The translations under genes and the position numbers were made by a program. A DNA stretch of 64,000 nt, from contig NZ_CP081001.1 in NCBI RefSeq assembly GCF_029590555.1, forward strand, positions 3,010,001 through 3,074,000, given 5' to 3'. This document shows, in pieces, positions 10,427-19,478 of the stretch; position 1 is the stretch's first letter, and every line of letters begins with the position of its first letter. The DNA is from Sphingobium sp. V4. Its GTDB lineage: Bacteria; Pseudomonadota; Alphaproteobacteria; Sphingomonadales; Sphingomonadaceae. Under the pieces are notes generated by a model, which worked only from the letters and a program-made list of their open reading frames with translations, searched no databases and was not told where the DNA came from.

Positions 10427-13129
10427 ATGGCGACTCTGGCACCCCCTTCCGCAGCCCCTGCGATCACGCAGAATCCCGACATCCGCTATCTGGGGCGTCT
10501 GCTGGGCGACGTCATTCGCGCCTATGGCGGGGAGAAGCTGTACAAGCAGACCGAATATATCCGCTCCGCTTCTGTCGACCGGGCGCGGGGGTTGCAGGGC
10601 GCGGACCTGACCGACACCGGGCTGGACGCGCTGAGCCTGGACGATACACTGGCCTTCACCCGTGGCTTCATGCTCTTTTCGATGCTCGCCAACCTGGCCG
10701 AGGACCGGCAGGGCGTGGCGGCAGAGCCGGGGGCGGACGTCGCTTCCGCGATCGCGCGGCTCGAATCGCATGGCGTCGACCGCGATGCGGTGCTCGACCT
10801 GCTCGCGCACAGCCTGATCGTGCCCGTCCTGACCGCCCACCCGACCGAGGTGCGGCGCAAGAGCATGATCGACCACAAGAACCGTGTCGCCGACCTGATG
10901 CAGCTCAAGGACGCCGGGCGCATCGAGACGGACGATGGCGAAAATCTGGACGAGGCGATCTTCCGCCAGATCGCGCTGCTGTGGCAGACGCGCCCGCTGC
11001 GCCGCGAAAAGCTGTTCGTCGCGGACGAAATCGAGAATGTGCTCGCCTATTTCCGCGACACCTTCCTGCCTGTGCTGCCCGCTCTCTATGCCCGCTGGGA
11101 ACGGGTGCTGGGCGCGCGGCCGCAAAGCTTCCTGCGGGTGGGATCGTGGATCGGCGGCGACCGCGACGGCAATCCCTTCGTCCAGGCGCCGCAGCTGGAA
11201 TTCGCGCTCAAGCGGGGCGCCCAGGCGGCGATCGCCTATTATCTCGACGCGCTGCACGCGCTCGGCGCGGAACTCTCGCTTTCGACCGAGCTCGCCCATG
11301 TGCCGCAGGCGGTGCTGGACCTTGCCGAGGCGAGCGGCGACGCATCGCCCAGCCGCAAGGACGAACCCTATCGCCGCGCCATTTCCGGCATCTACGCCCG
11401 CCTGGCCGCCACCTGCGTCCAGCTGACCGGCGCGCAACCGGCCCGGCCGTCCAGCCTCAAGGGCGCGGCCTATGCCGCGCCGCAGGAGTTGCGGCGCGAC
11501 CTCGTCACCGTGGCGCAGGGGCTGGCGAGCGAAGGCGACGGCGCGCTGGCGAGCGGCGGGGCGCTGGGCCGGCTGATCCGCGCGGTCGAGACGTTCGGCT
11601 TCCATCTCGCCACGCTCGACATGCGCCAGAACAGCGCCGTGCATGAACGCGTCGTCGCCGAACTGCTCAGGATCGCGGGGGTCGAGGCGGACTATCTCGC
11701 GCTCGACGAATATGCCCGTATCGCCCTGCTGCGGAAGGAGCTGGCGACCAACCGGCCGCTGGGCGCGCCCTTTTCCGACTATTCGGAGGAAACCGCGTCG
11801 GAACTGGCGATCGTCCATGCCGCCGCGCAGGCGCACCGCACCTATGGCCCGTCCTGCATCACCCATTATATCATCTCCAAGGCCGAAAGCGTGTCGGACC
11901 TGCTGGAGGTCAACATCCTGCTCAAGGAAGCGGGCCTCTGGCGCGCCGGCGTAGGCGGCGCCGCGCCGCAGGCCGCGATCATGGCGATCCCGCTGTTCGA
12001 GACCATCGCCGACCTGGAGGCCGCGCCCAAGATCATGTCCGCCTATTTCGGCCTGCCCGAAATCGCCGGGGTGGTGCACGGGCGCGGCCATCAGGAAGTG
12101 ATGATCGGCTATTCGGACAGCAACAAGGATGGTGGCTACATCACCTCCACCTGGAGCCTCTACAAGGCGAGCCAGGCGCTGGAGCCGGTGTTCGCAGAGG
12201 CGGGCGCGGCGATGCAGCTGTTCCACGGCCGGGGCGGCGCGGTGGGGCGCGGAGGCGGATCGGCCTTCGCCGCGATCCAGGCGCAGCCGCGCGGCAGCGT
12301 GCAGGGCCGCATCCGCATCACCGAACAGGGCGAGATGATCGCCGCCAAGTTCGGATCGCGCGATGTCGCCATGACCAATTTGGAGGCGATGACGAGCGCG
12401 ACGCTGCTCGCCAGCCTGGAGCCGGAAGGAATTTCGGACCGTGACGCCGCCCGTTTCAGCGCAGCGATGGACGAATTGTCGAAAAACGCCTTCGCCGCCT
12501 ATCGCGACCTCGTCTACGGCACCGAGGGGTTCAAGGAATTCTTCCGCCAGCTGACCCCGATCCAGGAGATTTCCGGGCTCAAGATCGGGTCGCGCCCGGC
12601 GAGCCGGACCAAGAGCAATGCGATCGAGGATCTGCGCGCCATCCCCTGGGTATTCAGCTGGGCGCAGGCGCGAGTCATGCTGCCGGGCTGGTATGGCGTG
12701 GGCCATGCGCTGTCGGCGTTCGAGGACAAGGCATTGCTGGCTGACATGGCGCAGCACTGGTCCTTCCTCAAGTCCGCGCTCGCAAATCTGGAAATGGTAC
12801 TGGCCAAGTCCGACCTGGGCATCGCCGCGCGCTATCTGCCGCTGGTCGAGGACCAGGCCAGGGGCGAGGCCATTTTCGGCCGCATCCGCGATGGTTGGGC
12901 GCAAACCCATGACGGCCTGCTGGACGCTACCGGCCAGTCCCGGCTGCTGGAGAAAAGCCCGGCGCTCGACACCTCGATCCGGCTGCGCCTGCCCTATATC
13001 GAGCCGCTCAACCTGCTCCAGGTCGAACTGCTCAAACGCCACCGCGCCGGCGAGGACGACGCGCGGGTGAAGGAGGGCATCGAACTGTCGATCAACGCGA
13101 TCGCCACGGCCCTGAGGAACAGCGGGTAG
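10427..13129 (+). CDS. ppc: Phosphoenolpyruvate carboxylase
   Basis: 900 residues. It makes oxaloacetate from PEP and bicarbonate as an anaplerotic reaction in the cytoplasm. Family marks: VLTAHPTEVRRK (catalytic His near residue 140), RVGSWIGGDRDGNP, YSDSNKDGGYITS (catalytic Lys region), FHGRGGAVGRGGG, GSRPASR and the terminal LRNSG that contributes to the active site. ATG at 10427 begins MATLAPPSAA; an in-frame ATG at 10409 is the alternative, and neither has a strong ribosome site. It is transcribed away from the ATPase gene across a 174-bp divergent region. Confidence 0.97.
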   Translation: MATLAPPSAAPAITQNPDIRYLGRLLGDVIRAYGGEKLYKQTEYIRSASVDRARGLQGADLTDTGLDALSLDDTLAFTRGFMLFSMLANLAEDRQGVAAEPGADVASAIARLESHGVDRDAVLDLLAHSLIVPVLTAHPTEVRRKSMIDHKNRVADLMQLKDAGRIETDDGENLDEAIFRQIALLWQTRPLRREKLFVADEIENVLAYFRDTFLPVLPALYARWERVLGARPQSFLRVGSWIGGDRDGNPFVQAPQLEFALKRGAQAAIAYYLDALHALGAELSLSTELAHVPQAVLDLAEASGDASPSRKDEPYRRAISGIYARLAATCVQLTGAQPARPSSLKGAAYAAPQELRRDLVTVAQGLASEGDGALASGGALGRLIRAVETFGFHLATLDMRQNSAVHERVVAELLRIAGVEADYLALDEYARIALLRKELATNRPLGAPFSDYSEETASELAIVHAAAQAHRTYGPSCITHYIISKAESVSDLLEVNILLKEAGLWRAGVGGAAPQAAIMAIPLFETIADLEAAPKIMSAYFGLPEIAGVVHGRGHQEVMIGYSDSNKDGGYITSTWSLYKASQALEPVFAEAGAAMQLFHGRGGAVGRGGGSAFAAIQAQPRGSVQGRIRITEQGEMIAAKFGSRDVAMTNLEAMTSATLLASLEPEGISDRDAARFSAAMDELSKNAFAAYRDLVYGTEGFKEFFRQLTPIQEISGLKIGSRPASRTKSNAIEDLRAIPWVFSWAQARVMLPGWYGVGHALSAFEDKALLADMAQHWSFLKSALANLEMVLAKSDLGIAARYLPLVEDQARGEAIFGRIRDGWAQTHDGLLDATGQSRLLEKSPALDTSIRLRLPYIEPLNLLQVELLKRHRAGEDDARVKEGIELSINAIATALRNSG

Positions 13130-13351
13130 GTGAGCGGGGGTGGGAAGGGTCTCCCCGCTCCGTCATCCCCGTGCAGGCGGTCCTCCATACTAAATACAAG
13201 GTCTGAAAATGGACGTGCGCGCGTAGGGAATGGCAAAAAGGGGGGGGCTAGCGGAATGGCAGCTTGGCGCAGTGAGATGTCCAGAAGCTGACATAGCGTC
13301 TGATGCAGAACCTAGATTGCGGTGCAAAGCGTTGTGGTCCATGTTTCGTGA
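13130..13351. other. AT-richer non-coding flank of the 13.3-14.1 kb island
   Basis: The left part (13160-13180) contains a decayed copy of the CGTCATCCCC repeat core. The rest has a run of eight G and a composition unlike the neighbours. I see no RNA gene or clear promoter. The matching right flank is 14069-14243. Confidence 0.35.
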
Positions 13352-14068
13352 ATGACCGGCGGTTCCACATTCCAAGACTTCTGCACGCAGACGATGGGCG
13401 AGTTCGGCACCGTCCCTAAGCGTGGACTGATCTACGTCTCAATGGCGGGCGCGCTATCTGCTATCACGGACCTAGTTCAATGGGGGGCTGGCGCGAAATT
13501 TTCCGTATGGAATTATGCCCTTTTAGCCGTTGCCATATTGCCTTGGCTCGCAGCGGCATATGCTACGACAATGACAATGGTTGAGAAGCCATTATCCGTG
13601 GCTGGCTTCGTCAAGTTCACAGCCGTTACGATCCTTACGTTTGTGCCGATATTATCTAGCTTGGCCGTTCTGGTTTATGCATCTGGCGCTGGTGCTCACG
13701 ACGGCCTGACTATTTCGACCGTTATCGCGTTGTTTTTTGCAGGCTTGCTATTAGTAGCTTTTCTGCCCGCTTGGCCGATAGCGCAGGCGATTTCGACGCG
13801 GTTGGTAAGCCCGATGCGGATCGTTAAGGCAACTAAGGGCTATCGTTGGTCGCTGATATTGGTGTTTTTCGCAGCTAGTAGCGTAAACAAACTCGTGCCT
13901 AGCATGTCGTCCGCTACGAACGTCGGTGAAGCGATTGCTCTAGCGTTGTGTGGTGCCGTCGTTGCCGCTGCAACGTTGGTCCTGACCGCTAGTATCGCCG
14001 TCACAGCATGGAGGTTTGCTGCGCGGCGGGACGCCAGCCTTGCCCCAACTATGAGCGTCAGCTTTTGA
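13352..14068 (+). CDS. Unrecognised multi-spanning membrane protein
   Basis: 238 residues with about five or six hydrophobic spans (roughly residues 27-45, 52-72, 86-110, 120-146, 165-182 and 195-225). The overall shape recalls YIP1-type membrane proteins, but no signature is certain. Codon use is clearly different from the neighbours: many A/T-ending codons such as ttt, tta, gct and cta, where flanking genes use mostly G/C-ending ones. That points to recent acquisition. ATG 13352 lacks a good ribosome site; Met15 is an alternative start. Function unknown. Confidence 0.55.
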   Translation: MTGGSTFQDFCTQTMGEFGTVPKRGLIYVSMAGALSAITDLVQWGAGAKFSVWNYALLAVAILPWLAAAYATTMTMVEKPLSVAGFVKFTAVTILTFVPILSSLAVLVYASGAGAHDGLTISTVIALFFAGLLLVAFLPAWPIAQAISTRLVSPMRIVKATKGYRWSLILVFFAASSVNKLVPSMSSATNVGEAIALALCGAVVAAATLVLTASIAVTAWRFAARRDASLAPTMSVSF

Positions 14069-14243
14069 AAGTGTCGCAGCATATATTAGACGGCAAAATT
14101 GGTCGCTTCCAGATGCCGGCAACCTGCCCTACATGCCGCCCATGCTGAACGACATATCGCGCCGGACTGTCCGATAGGATCAGCCCGGCGCAACATCATG
14201 TCGAAATCTGCGGGAAATGTGCGAAGTCAGGCCCGCGCCCGCC

Positions 14244-16223
14244 TCACGTCAGGGGGGCGGAGGCCCAGCGCTTCAAGCGCGCATAGAGGCCCGCGATGAC
14301 GCCTGCGAAGATCAGTATGGCGAGCGGCACCGCCCAGTGATTTTCGCCCACCAGCGCCAGCGGCGCGTCGCTGTCCGTCCCAGCGACGATGCCGGCGAAG
14401 GCGACGCCGAACAGGCTTTCGCCGACGATGAAGCCGGTCGCCATCAGCACGCCCATGCGCTCGGCGAACTCCGGATTGCTCTGGCGCAGCGCCCAGCGGT
14501 TGTAGACATGGCCGATGACCGCGCCGACCGGGATCAGCAGCGTCAGCGCCATCGGCAGGTAGATACCCATGCCCACCGCCAGCGGCGGCAGGCGCAGCTT
14601 GCCGGCCTTGCCCAGCAATTCGTCGATCAGGATGACGACCGCGCCGATGCCCGCGCCGATGCCGATCAGGCCCCAGTCGAGGTCGCCGCCCAGCACGCCC
14701 TTGGCCAGGGCGGAGATCAGCGCGGCCTGCGGGGCGGGCAGCGCATTCTGGCCCGCGCCCGGCGCGCCGGCAAAGCCGAAGGCGCTGTTGAGCAGGTCCA
14801 GCACCGGCGGGATGACGAGCGCGCCGAAGATGACGCCAAGCACCAGCGCGAGCTGCTGCTTCCACGGCGTCGCGCCGACCAGCTGGCCGGTCTTGAGATC
14901 CTGGAGATTATCGTTGGAAATGGTGGCGATGCCGAACACGATCGCCGTGGTGAAGAGGGCATAGGCGATCAGCGCCTGGGTCTGCGACGGGTCGCCGCCC
15001 GACCCGTAGATGGCGGCGAGCAGCAGCGACGCGCCCAGCACGGCGAGGATGCCGACGCCCGAAATCGGGCTGTTCGACGCGCCGATGAGACCCGCCATAT
15101 AGCCGCAGACCGACGCGATGACGATGCCCGCCACCAGCACATAGGCCAAGGTCAGCCCGATCACCGGCACCGGATTGGCGGCGATCGGCCCGCCCTGCGC
15201 GAAGATCCAGAGCAGCACGCCGATCGGCAGCAGGGCGGCCAGGATGGTGCCGCCGACGATGGAGATGGGCAGGTCGCGCTCGGTGATGTCGAGGCTGGCG
15301 GCGTCGCCCGCCCGGCGCGTGGCGTTGGCGGCCAGAGCGGAGCGGATGCCGCTGACGATAGGGCCAAGGATCTTGAGCAGGGTCCAGATCGCGGCGACGC
15401 CGATCGTGCCTGCGCCGATGAAGCGCGCCTTCATGCGGAAGGCGGTGCCGACCACGTCGGACAGTTCCGCGCCCGCAGGCAGCGGGGCGGTGAGATAGGG
15501 GACGAGGCCGGTCCAGCTGATCAGCAGGCCGATGAACATGGCGACACCCACCGACAGGCCGACCAGATGGCCGACGCCGATCAGCGCCATGGAGAAGCTG
15601 GTCGACATGGAGGTCGCGCCCGCGCCAAACTTGAAGAAGGTCGCGGCTTCCTCCGCGATGATCTTGGTCTTGGCGGTGATCGAGAAAGCGGCGGCGGCGA
15701 CGGCGCTGGCGACGATGGCGGCGAGGCCGCGCTTATTTTCTTCCAGCCCTTCGCGCGAACCGGCACCGACCTTGAGCACTTCGGCCGCGGCGACGCCTTC
15801 GGGATAGGGGAGGTCCGATCCGGTGACGAGCGCGCGGCGCAGCGGCACCGAATACATGACGCCCAATATGCCGCCGGTCGCAATGGTGAACGCGCTCAGC
15901 CAATAGGGAAAGCCCTGCCACCAGCCGATGATGACAAGGCCGGGCAGCACGAAGATGATGGCCGACAGGGTGCCGGCGGCCGATGCGATGGTCTGGACGA
16001 TGTTGTTTTCCAGGATCGTGCCGGTCGCGAACAGCCGCAGCACCGCCATGGAGATGACCGCCGCGGGAATCGACGTCGCGAAGGTCAGGCCGATCTTGAG
16101 GCCCAGATAGACGTTCGCCGCCGTGAAGACGAGCGTGATCAGACCGCCCAGGATCACGCCGCGCAGCGTCAGTTCGGCCATGGCGCTGGCCTGCGCTCCT
16201 CCTGCTTGAGCTTGGCTTGTCAC
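14244..16223 (-). CDS. OPT-family oligopeptide transporter
   Basis: 659 residues, with about 14-16 predicted spans. It starts at a GTG (16223) with GGGGGACC upstream; an internal ATG at residue 15 (MAELTLRGV) is the alternative. OPT features: the N-terminal AELTLRGVILGGLITLVF, NVYLGLKIG, and the central PYPEGVAAAEVLK motif. Family members import peptides or metal-ligand complexes across the inner membrane. There is no substrate clue from the neighbours, which lie 80 bp (SGNH hydrolase) and about 175 bp away. Confidence 0.92.
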   Translation of the reverse strand: MTSQAQAGGAQASAMAELTLRGVILGGLITLVFTAANVYLGLKIGLTFATSIPAAVISMAVLRLFATGTILENNIVQTIASAAGTLSAIIFVLPGLVIIGWWQGFPYWLSAFTIATGGILGVMYSVPLRRALVTGSDLPYPEGVAAAEVLKVGAGSREGLEENKRGLAAIVASAVAAAAFSITAKTKIIAEEAATFFKFGAGATSMSTSFSMALIGVGHLVGLSVGVAMFIGLLISWTGLVPYLTAPLPAGAELSDVVGTAFRMKARFIGAGTIGVAAIWTLLKILGPIVSGIRSALAANATRRAGDAASLDITERDLPISIVGGTILAALLPIGVLLWIFAQGGPIAANPVPVIGLTLAYVLVAGIVIASVCGYMAGLIGASNSPISGVGILAVLGASLLLAAIYGSGGDPSQTQALIAYALFTTAIVFGIATISNDNLQDLKTGQLVGATPWKQQLALVLGVIFGALVIPPVLDLLNSAFGFAGAPGAGQNALPAPQAALISALAKGVLGGDLDWGLIGIGAGIGAVVILIDELLGKAGKLRLPPLAVGMGIYLPMALTLLIPVGAVIGHVYNRWALRQSNPEFAERMGVLMATGFIVGESLFGVAFAGIVAGTDSDAPLALVGENHWAVPLAILIFAGVIAGLYARLKRWASAPLT

Positions 16224-16302
16224 CTCTGGTCCCCCTGGCTTGGCGCTTGTGTCATGCGGTTGGTAATAATGTTGCTTGGCCGTGGATCAATCGGAAAGTG
16301 GT

Positions 16303-17076
16303 TCAGGATGCGCTTTCTGGCGCCTGCTCCTGCGCGGCGCGATCGATCCAGCCATGGACCAGTTGCGTCCAGCGCTGATAGCCGCGCGCGTTCAAGTGCA
16401 GCCCGTCCGGCCGGAACAGCGTTGCGTCGGGCAGGCCGTCGGTCGCGAGCAGGCTGGAGCCGACATCGACATAATCGAACCGGTCGGCCCGGGCGCGGGC
16501 GGCCACGGCCTGGTTCACCGCCGCCATCCGGGGCCATAGCGTCCAGCGGATGGGGCTGGGCTTGAGCGAGAGGAAGGCGATGGGCGCGCGCGGATAATCG
16601 ATGCGCAGCCGCCGCAGCAGGGTGAGGATGTCGCGGGTGACCGTTTCGGGCGTGGCCCCGGCCGCCAGGTCATTCTCGCCCACATAGACGACGATGGAGC
16701 GCGGGGGCAGGGACGGCAGCAGGCGCTTGTAATAATGCAGCACATGCGCCGTGGTCGCGCCGCCGAAACCGCGGTTGACCGTGCCGATGTCGTGGAAACT
16801 GCCGGCAATGTCCCACAGCCGGATGCTCGAACTGCCCAGGAACAGCGTGGCGTCGCGGACCGATGGGCCGGCGGCATTGGCCCTCGCAAAGGTTTCGATT
16901 TCCCGCGAGAAGGGAAAGACCGGGTCGGCATTGGGCGGCGCGGCGGCGGCGACAACCCATGCGCAGGCGGTCAGCAGCAGCGCGCCGACGCTCCGGCGCG
17001 TAACCGACGCGCGCGAGCGCGACAGGCCGCGCTCAATGTCGATGGAGCGGGCGGAGCCGATATTTGCCGTTCGCAT
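16303..17076 (-). CDS. SGNH/GDSL-type hydrolase, exported
   Basis: 257 residues if started at ATG 17076, which overlaps the 3' end of hspQ by 44 bp. No other ATG, GTG or TTG precedes the hydrophobic segment VGALLLTACAWVVAAAA, a likely signal peptide. Catalytic blocks: Ser in FLGSSSIRLWD, the Asn block VYVGENDLAAG, and Asp/His in PDGLHLNARGY. The fold covers esterases and carbohydrate deacetylases; the substrate cannot be told. The overlap with hspQ suggests co-transcription. Confidence 0.85.
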   Translation of the reverse strand: MRTANIGSARSIDIERGLSRSRASVTRRSVGALLLTACAWVVAAAAPPNADPVFPFSREIETFARANAAGPSVRDATLFLGSSSIRLWDIAGSFHDIGTVNRGFGGATTAHVLHYYKRLLPSLPPRSIVVYVGENDLAAGATPETVTRDILTLLRRLRIDYPRAPIAFLSLKPSPIRWTLWPRMAAVNQAVAARARADRFDYVDVGSSLLATDGLPDATLFRPDGLHLNARGYQRWTQLVHGWIDRAAQEQAPESAS

Positions 17077-17371
17077 AGGCGCCGAACATGCCCGCGATGG
17101 CAGGATGATCGACCGGTTCGTCGCTGTCATCGACAACCAGATTCTGCTGGCTGACATAGGCCACATAAGTGGAATCGCCATTTTCCGCGAGCAGATGGTA
17201 GAAGGGCTGCTGCTTGTCGGGGCGGGCATGTTCCGGGATGGCTTCATACCATTCCTCGCTGTTGGCGAAGACCGGGTCGATATCGAACACGACGCCGCGG
17301 AACCCGAACATGCGATGTTTGACCACGTCGCCGATGTTGAAGCGGGCATGGGCGATCGGCGGAGCAGTCAT
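17033..17371 (-). CDS. hspQ: Heat shock protein HspQ (YccV-like)
   Basis: 112 residues from ATG 17371; an in-frame ATG at 17404 adds 11 poorly conserved residues. It is a beta-rich YccV domain: ARFNIGDVVKHRMFGFRG, FDIDPVFANSEEWYE, QPFYHLLAENGDSTYVAYVSQQNL. In enterobacteria HspQ promotes turnover of denatured DnaA and acts as a Lon specificity enhancer. The same domain was earlier described as binding hemimethylated DNA. The role here is assumed by family. Confidence 0.9.
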   Translation of the reverse strand: MTAPPIAHARFNIGDVVKHRMFGFRGVVFDIDPVFANSEEWYEAIPEHARPDKQQPFYHLLAENGDSTYVAYVSQQNLVVDDSDEPVDHPAIAGMFGAYANGKYRLRPLHRH

Positions 17372-17526
17372 CCCGGCGCCGAAAATCTGAATCGTGTCTC
17401 TCATATGACCAATTTAGGAGGCTCTTGCGCCGACACAAGAAAAATACCCGTTTGGCCGCTTGGCAAGCGCGATTTCATTCGCTAATGGCCGCCCCTCGAC
17501 CGGATCGGCAACGCTGATCCTTCTGC

Positions 17527-17616
<90 letters not shown>

Positions 17617-17865
17617 GTTATTTGCAGAAAACTGCATGATGACGATCTTCTGATTCTTGGCTATCCGGTCCTGGTCCCAGCGCGCCGCGGGCGATAGTTG
17701 GCGCGCGCTTGCGGGACGGCGGCGGGACGGGCAACATGGCCCGGAGGGCATCAGCCGGTGATCGCCCGCCATCCTTAGCGAGTGTCCCCGCCCATGCCCT
17801 GTCGCGCACCAGCTTTCCTGATCCCCATCGCTGCGGCAGGCGACTGGCGCTAGGGCGCGCGGACC

Positions 17866-18543
17866 ATGTGGGTGCTGCTTGGCATCGCGGTGATCGTCGC
17901 GGGTTTTCTGCTGCGTTTCCATCCGCTGCTCGTCATTCTCGCCTCGGCGCTCGTCACGGGGCTGACGGCAGGGCTTGATCCCGTCGCCATCCTCGCCGCC
18001 TTCGGCAAGGCGTTCAACGAGGCGCGCTATGTCAGCATCATCTGGATCGTGCTGCCGGTGGTCGGCCTGCTGGAGGCCTATGGCTTGCAGGAGCGGGCGC
18101 GCGGCCTGATCGCCCGGATGCGCGGCGCGACGGTGGGGCAGTTCCTGACCTTCTACCTGTTGCTGCGGCAGGGGCTGGCGGCAGTCGGCCTGACCTCGGT
18201 CGCGGGTCATGCCCAGACGGTGCGTCCGCTGGTGGCCCCGATCGCGGAAGCGGCGGCGGAGGCGCAGGCGGGCGGGCTGGACGAGGAGGCGCGCGAGGAA
18301 GTGAAGGCGTGGGCCGCGGCCACCGACAATGTCGGCCTCTTCTTCGGCGAGGATATTTTCCTCGCCATCGGCTCGATCCTGCTGATCAAGGGGCTGCTGG
18401 AGCAATATGACATCCTGCTGGAGCCGCTCCAGCTGTCGGTCTGGGCCATTCCCACGGCGATCGCCGCCTTCCTGATTCATGGCTTTCGCCTGTGGCGGCT
18501 GGACCGGCGGTTGCGGCGGCGGTGCGCGGAGAAGCAGCCATGA
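17866..18543 (+). CDS. DUF969 membrane protein, putative 5-oxoproline transporter subunit
   Basis: 225 residues with about six spans. DUF969 marks: an N-terminal hydrophobic IAVIVAGFLLRFHPLLVI, the central RQGLAAVGLTSVAGHAQTVRPL and the WAAATDNVGLFFGEDIF segment. DUF969 and DUF979 proteins occur as adjacent pairs that have been linked by mutant-fitness work to 5-oxoproline (pyroglutamate) uptake. I rely on memory for that link. The stop overlaps the next start (ATGA), so the pair is translationally coupled. Confidence 0.85.
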   Translation: MWVLLGIAVIVAGFLLRFHPLLVILASALVTGLTAGLDPVAILAAFGKAFNEARYVSIIWIVLPVVGLLEAYGLQERARGLIARMRGATVGQFLTFYLLLRQGLAAVGLTSVAGHAQTVRPLVAPIAEAAAEAQAGGLDEEAREEVKAWAAATDNVGLFFGEDIFLAIGSILLIKGLLEQYDILLEPLQLSVWAIPTAIAAFLIHGFRLWRLDRRLRRRCAEKQP

Positions 18544-19478
18544 TCACCCTCCACTGGGTCTATGCGCTGGCCGGCGCGATCTTCGCGGCCTTCGCCCTGC
18601 TGGGCGCGCGTGATCGAGCCACCCCGCGCCGCTGGACCAATGCCGCCTTCTGGGCGCTGCTGGCGCTCAGCATGTGGGCGGGCGACCGGCTGGGCGATGT
18701 CGGCAACGGCCTGCTGGTGCTGGGCCTCATCGGCCTGGGCGCGCTCGGCGGGCTCGGCCGGGGCGATGGCGCCGTCCCGCCGGAGACAAGGCAGGCGCGT
18801 GCCGACCGGTTCGGCAATCGCCTGTTCGTCATCGCGCTCATCATCCCGGCGACTGCGTTGATCGGCACGATCCTCTTCAAGCAGGCGCCGGACTGGTTCG
18901 ACGGCAAGCAGGCGACGCTGATCGCGCTGGCGCTGGGCGTGCTGATCGCCATGACGGTCGGCTGCCTCTGGCTGCGCGCCGGCGCGCGGGTGCCGCTGCA
19001 ACAGGGGCGGCGGCTGATGGACTGTATCGGCTGGGCGGCGATCCTGCCGCAGATGCTGGCCAGCCTGGGCGCGGTGTTCGCGCTCGCCGGCGTGGGAGAT
19101 GCGGTCGGCGGCATCGTGAGCCAAGCAATCCCCGATGGGAGCCTGCTCGGCGCGGTGATCGCCTATGGGCTGGGCATGGCGCTGTTCACCATCGTCATGG
19201 GCAACGCCTTCGCCGCCTTCCCCGTGATGACGGCGGCGATCGGCGTGCCCCTGCTCATCCGCACCTGGCACGGCGATCCGGCGGTCATCTGCGCCATCGG
19301 CATGTTGGCGGGCTTCTGCGGCACGCTGATGACGCCGATGGCCGCCAACTTCAACCTGGTCCCCGCTGCCCTGCTGGAACTCAAGGACCAGCATGGCGTC
19401 ATCAAGCGGCAGGTCGGTACGGCGCTGCCGCTGCTGCTCGTCAACATTCTCCTCATCTACTGGCTCGCCTTCCCATGA
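18540..19478 (+). CDS. DUF979 membrane protein, putative 5-oxoproline transporter subunit
   Basis: 312 residues with about nine spans. It begins MITLHWVYALAGAIFAAFALLGARDR and ends with the conserved GNAFAAFPVMTAAIGVPLLI and GTLMTPMAANFNLVPAALLELKD, typical of DUF979. The start overlaps the DUF969 stop by 4 bp, and the stop overlaps the following DUF2891 start by 4 bp. It probably forms one transporter with the DUF969 protein. Confidence 0.87.
   Translation: MITLHWVYALAGAIFAAFALLGARDRATPRRWTNAAFWALLALSMWAGDRLGDVGNGLLVLGLIGLGALGGLGRGDGAVPPETRQARADRFGNRLFVIALIIPATALIGTILFKQAPDWFDGKQATLIALALGVLIAMTVGCLWLRAGARVPLQQGRRLMDCIGWAAILPQMLASLGAVFALAGVGDAVGGIVSQAIPDGSLLGAVIAYGLGMALFTIVMGNAFAAFPVMTAAIGVPLLIRTWHGDPAVICAIGMLAGFCGTLMTPMAANFNLVPAALLELKDQHGVIKRQVGTALPLLLVNILLIYWLAFP

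Noticed and set aside
14217..16565. 782-residue plus-strand frame opposite the OPT transporter
   Set aside because: Low-complexity Asp/Arg/Gln composition with no domain; the minus strand encodes a membrane transporter.
17623..17636. TGCAG-AAAA-CTGCA repeat after tRNA-Ser as an attachment or terminator site
   Set aside because: No integrase, no second copy and no T-run.
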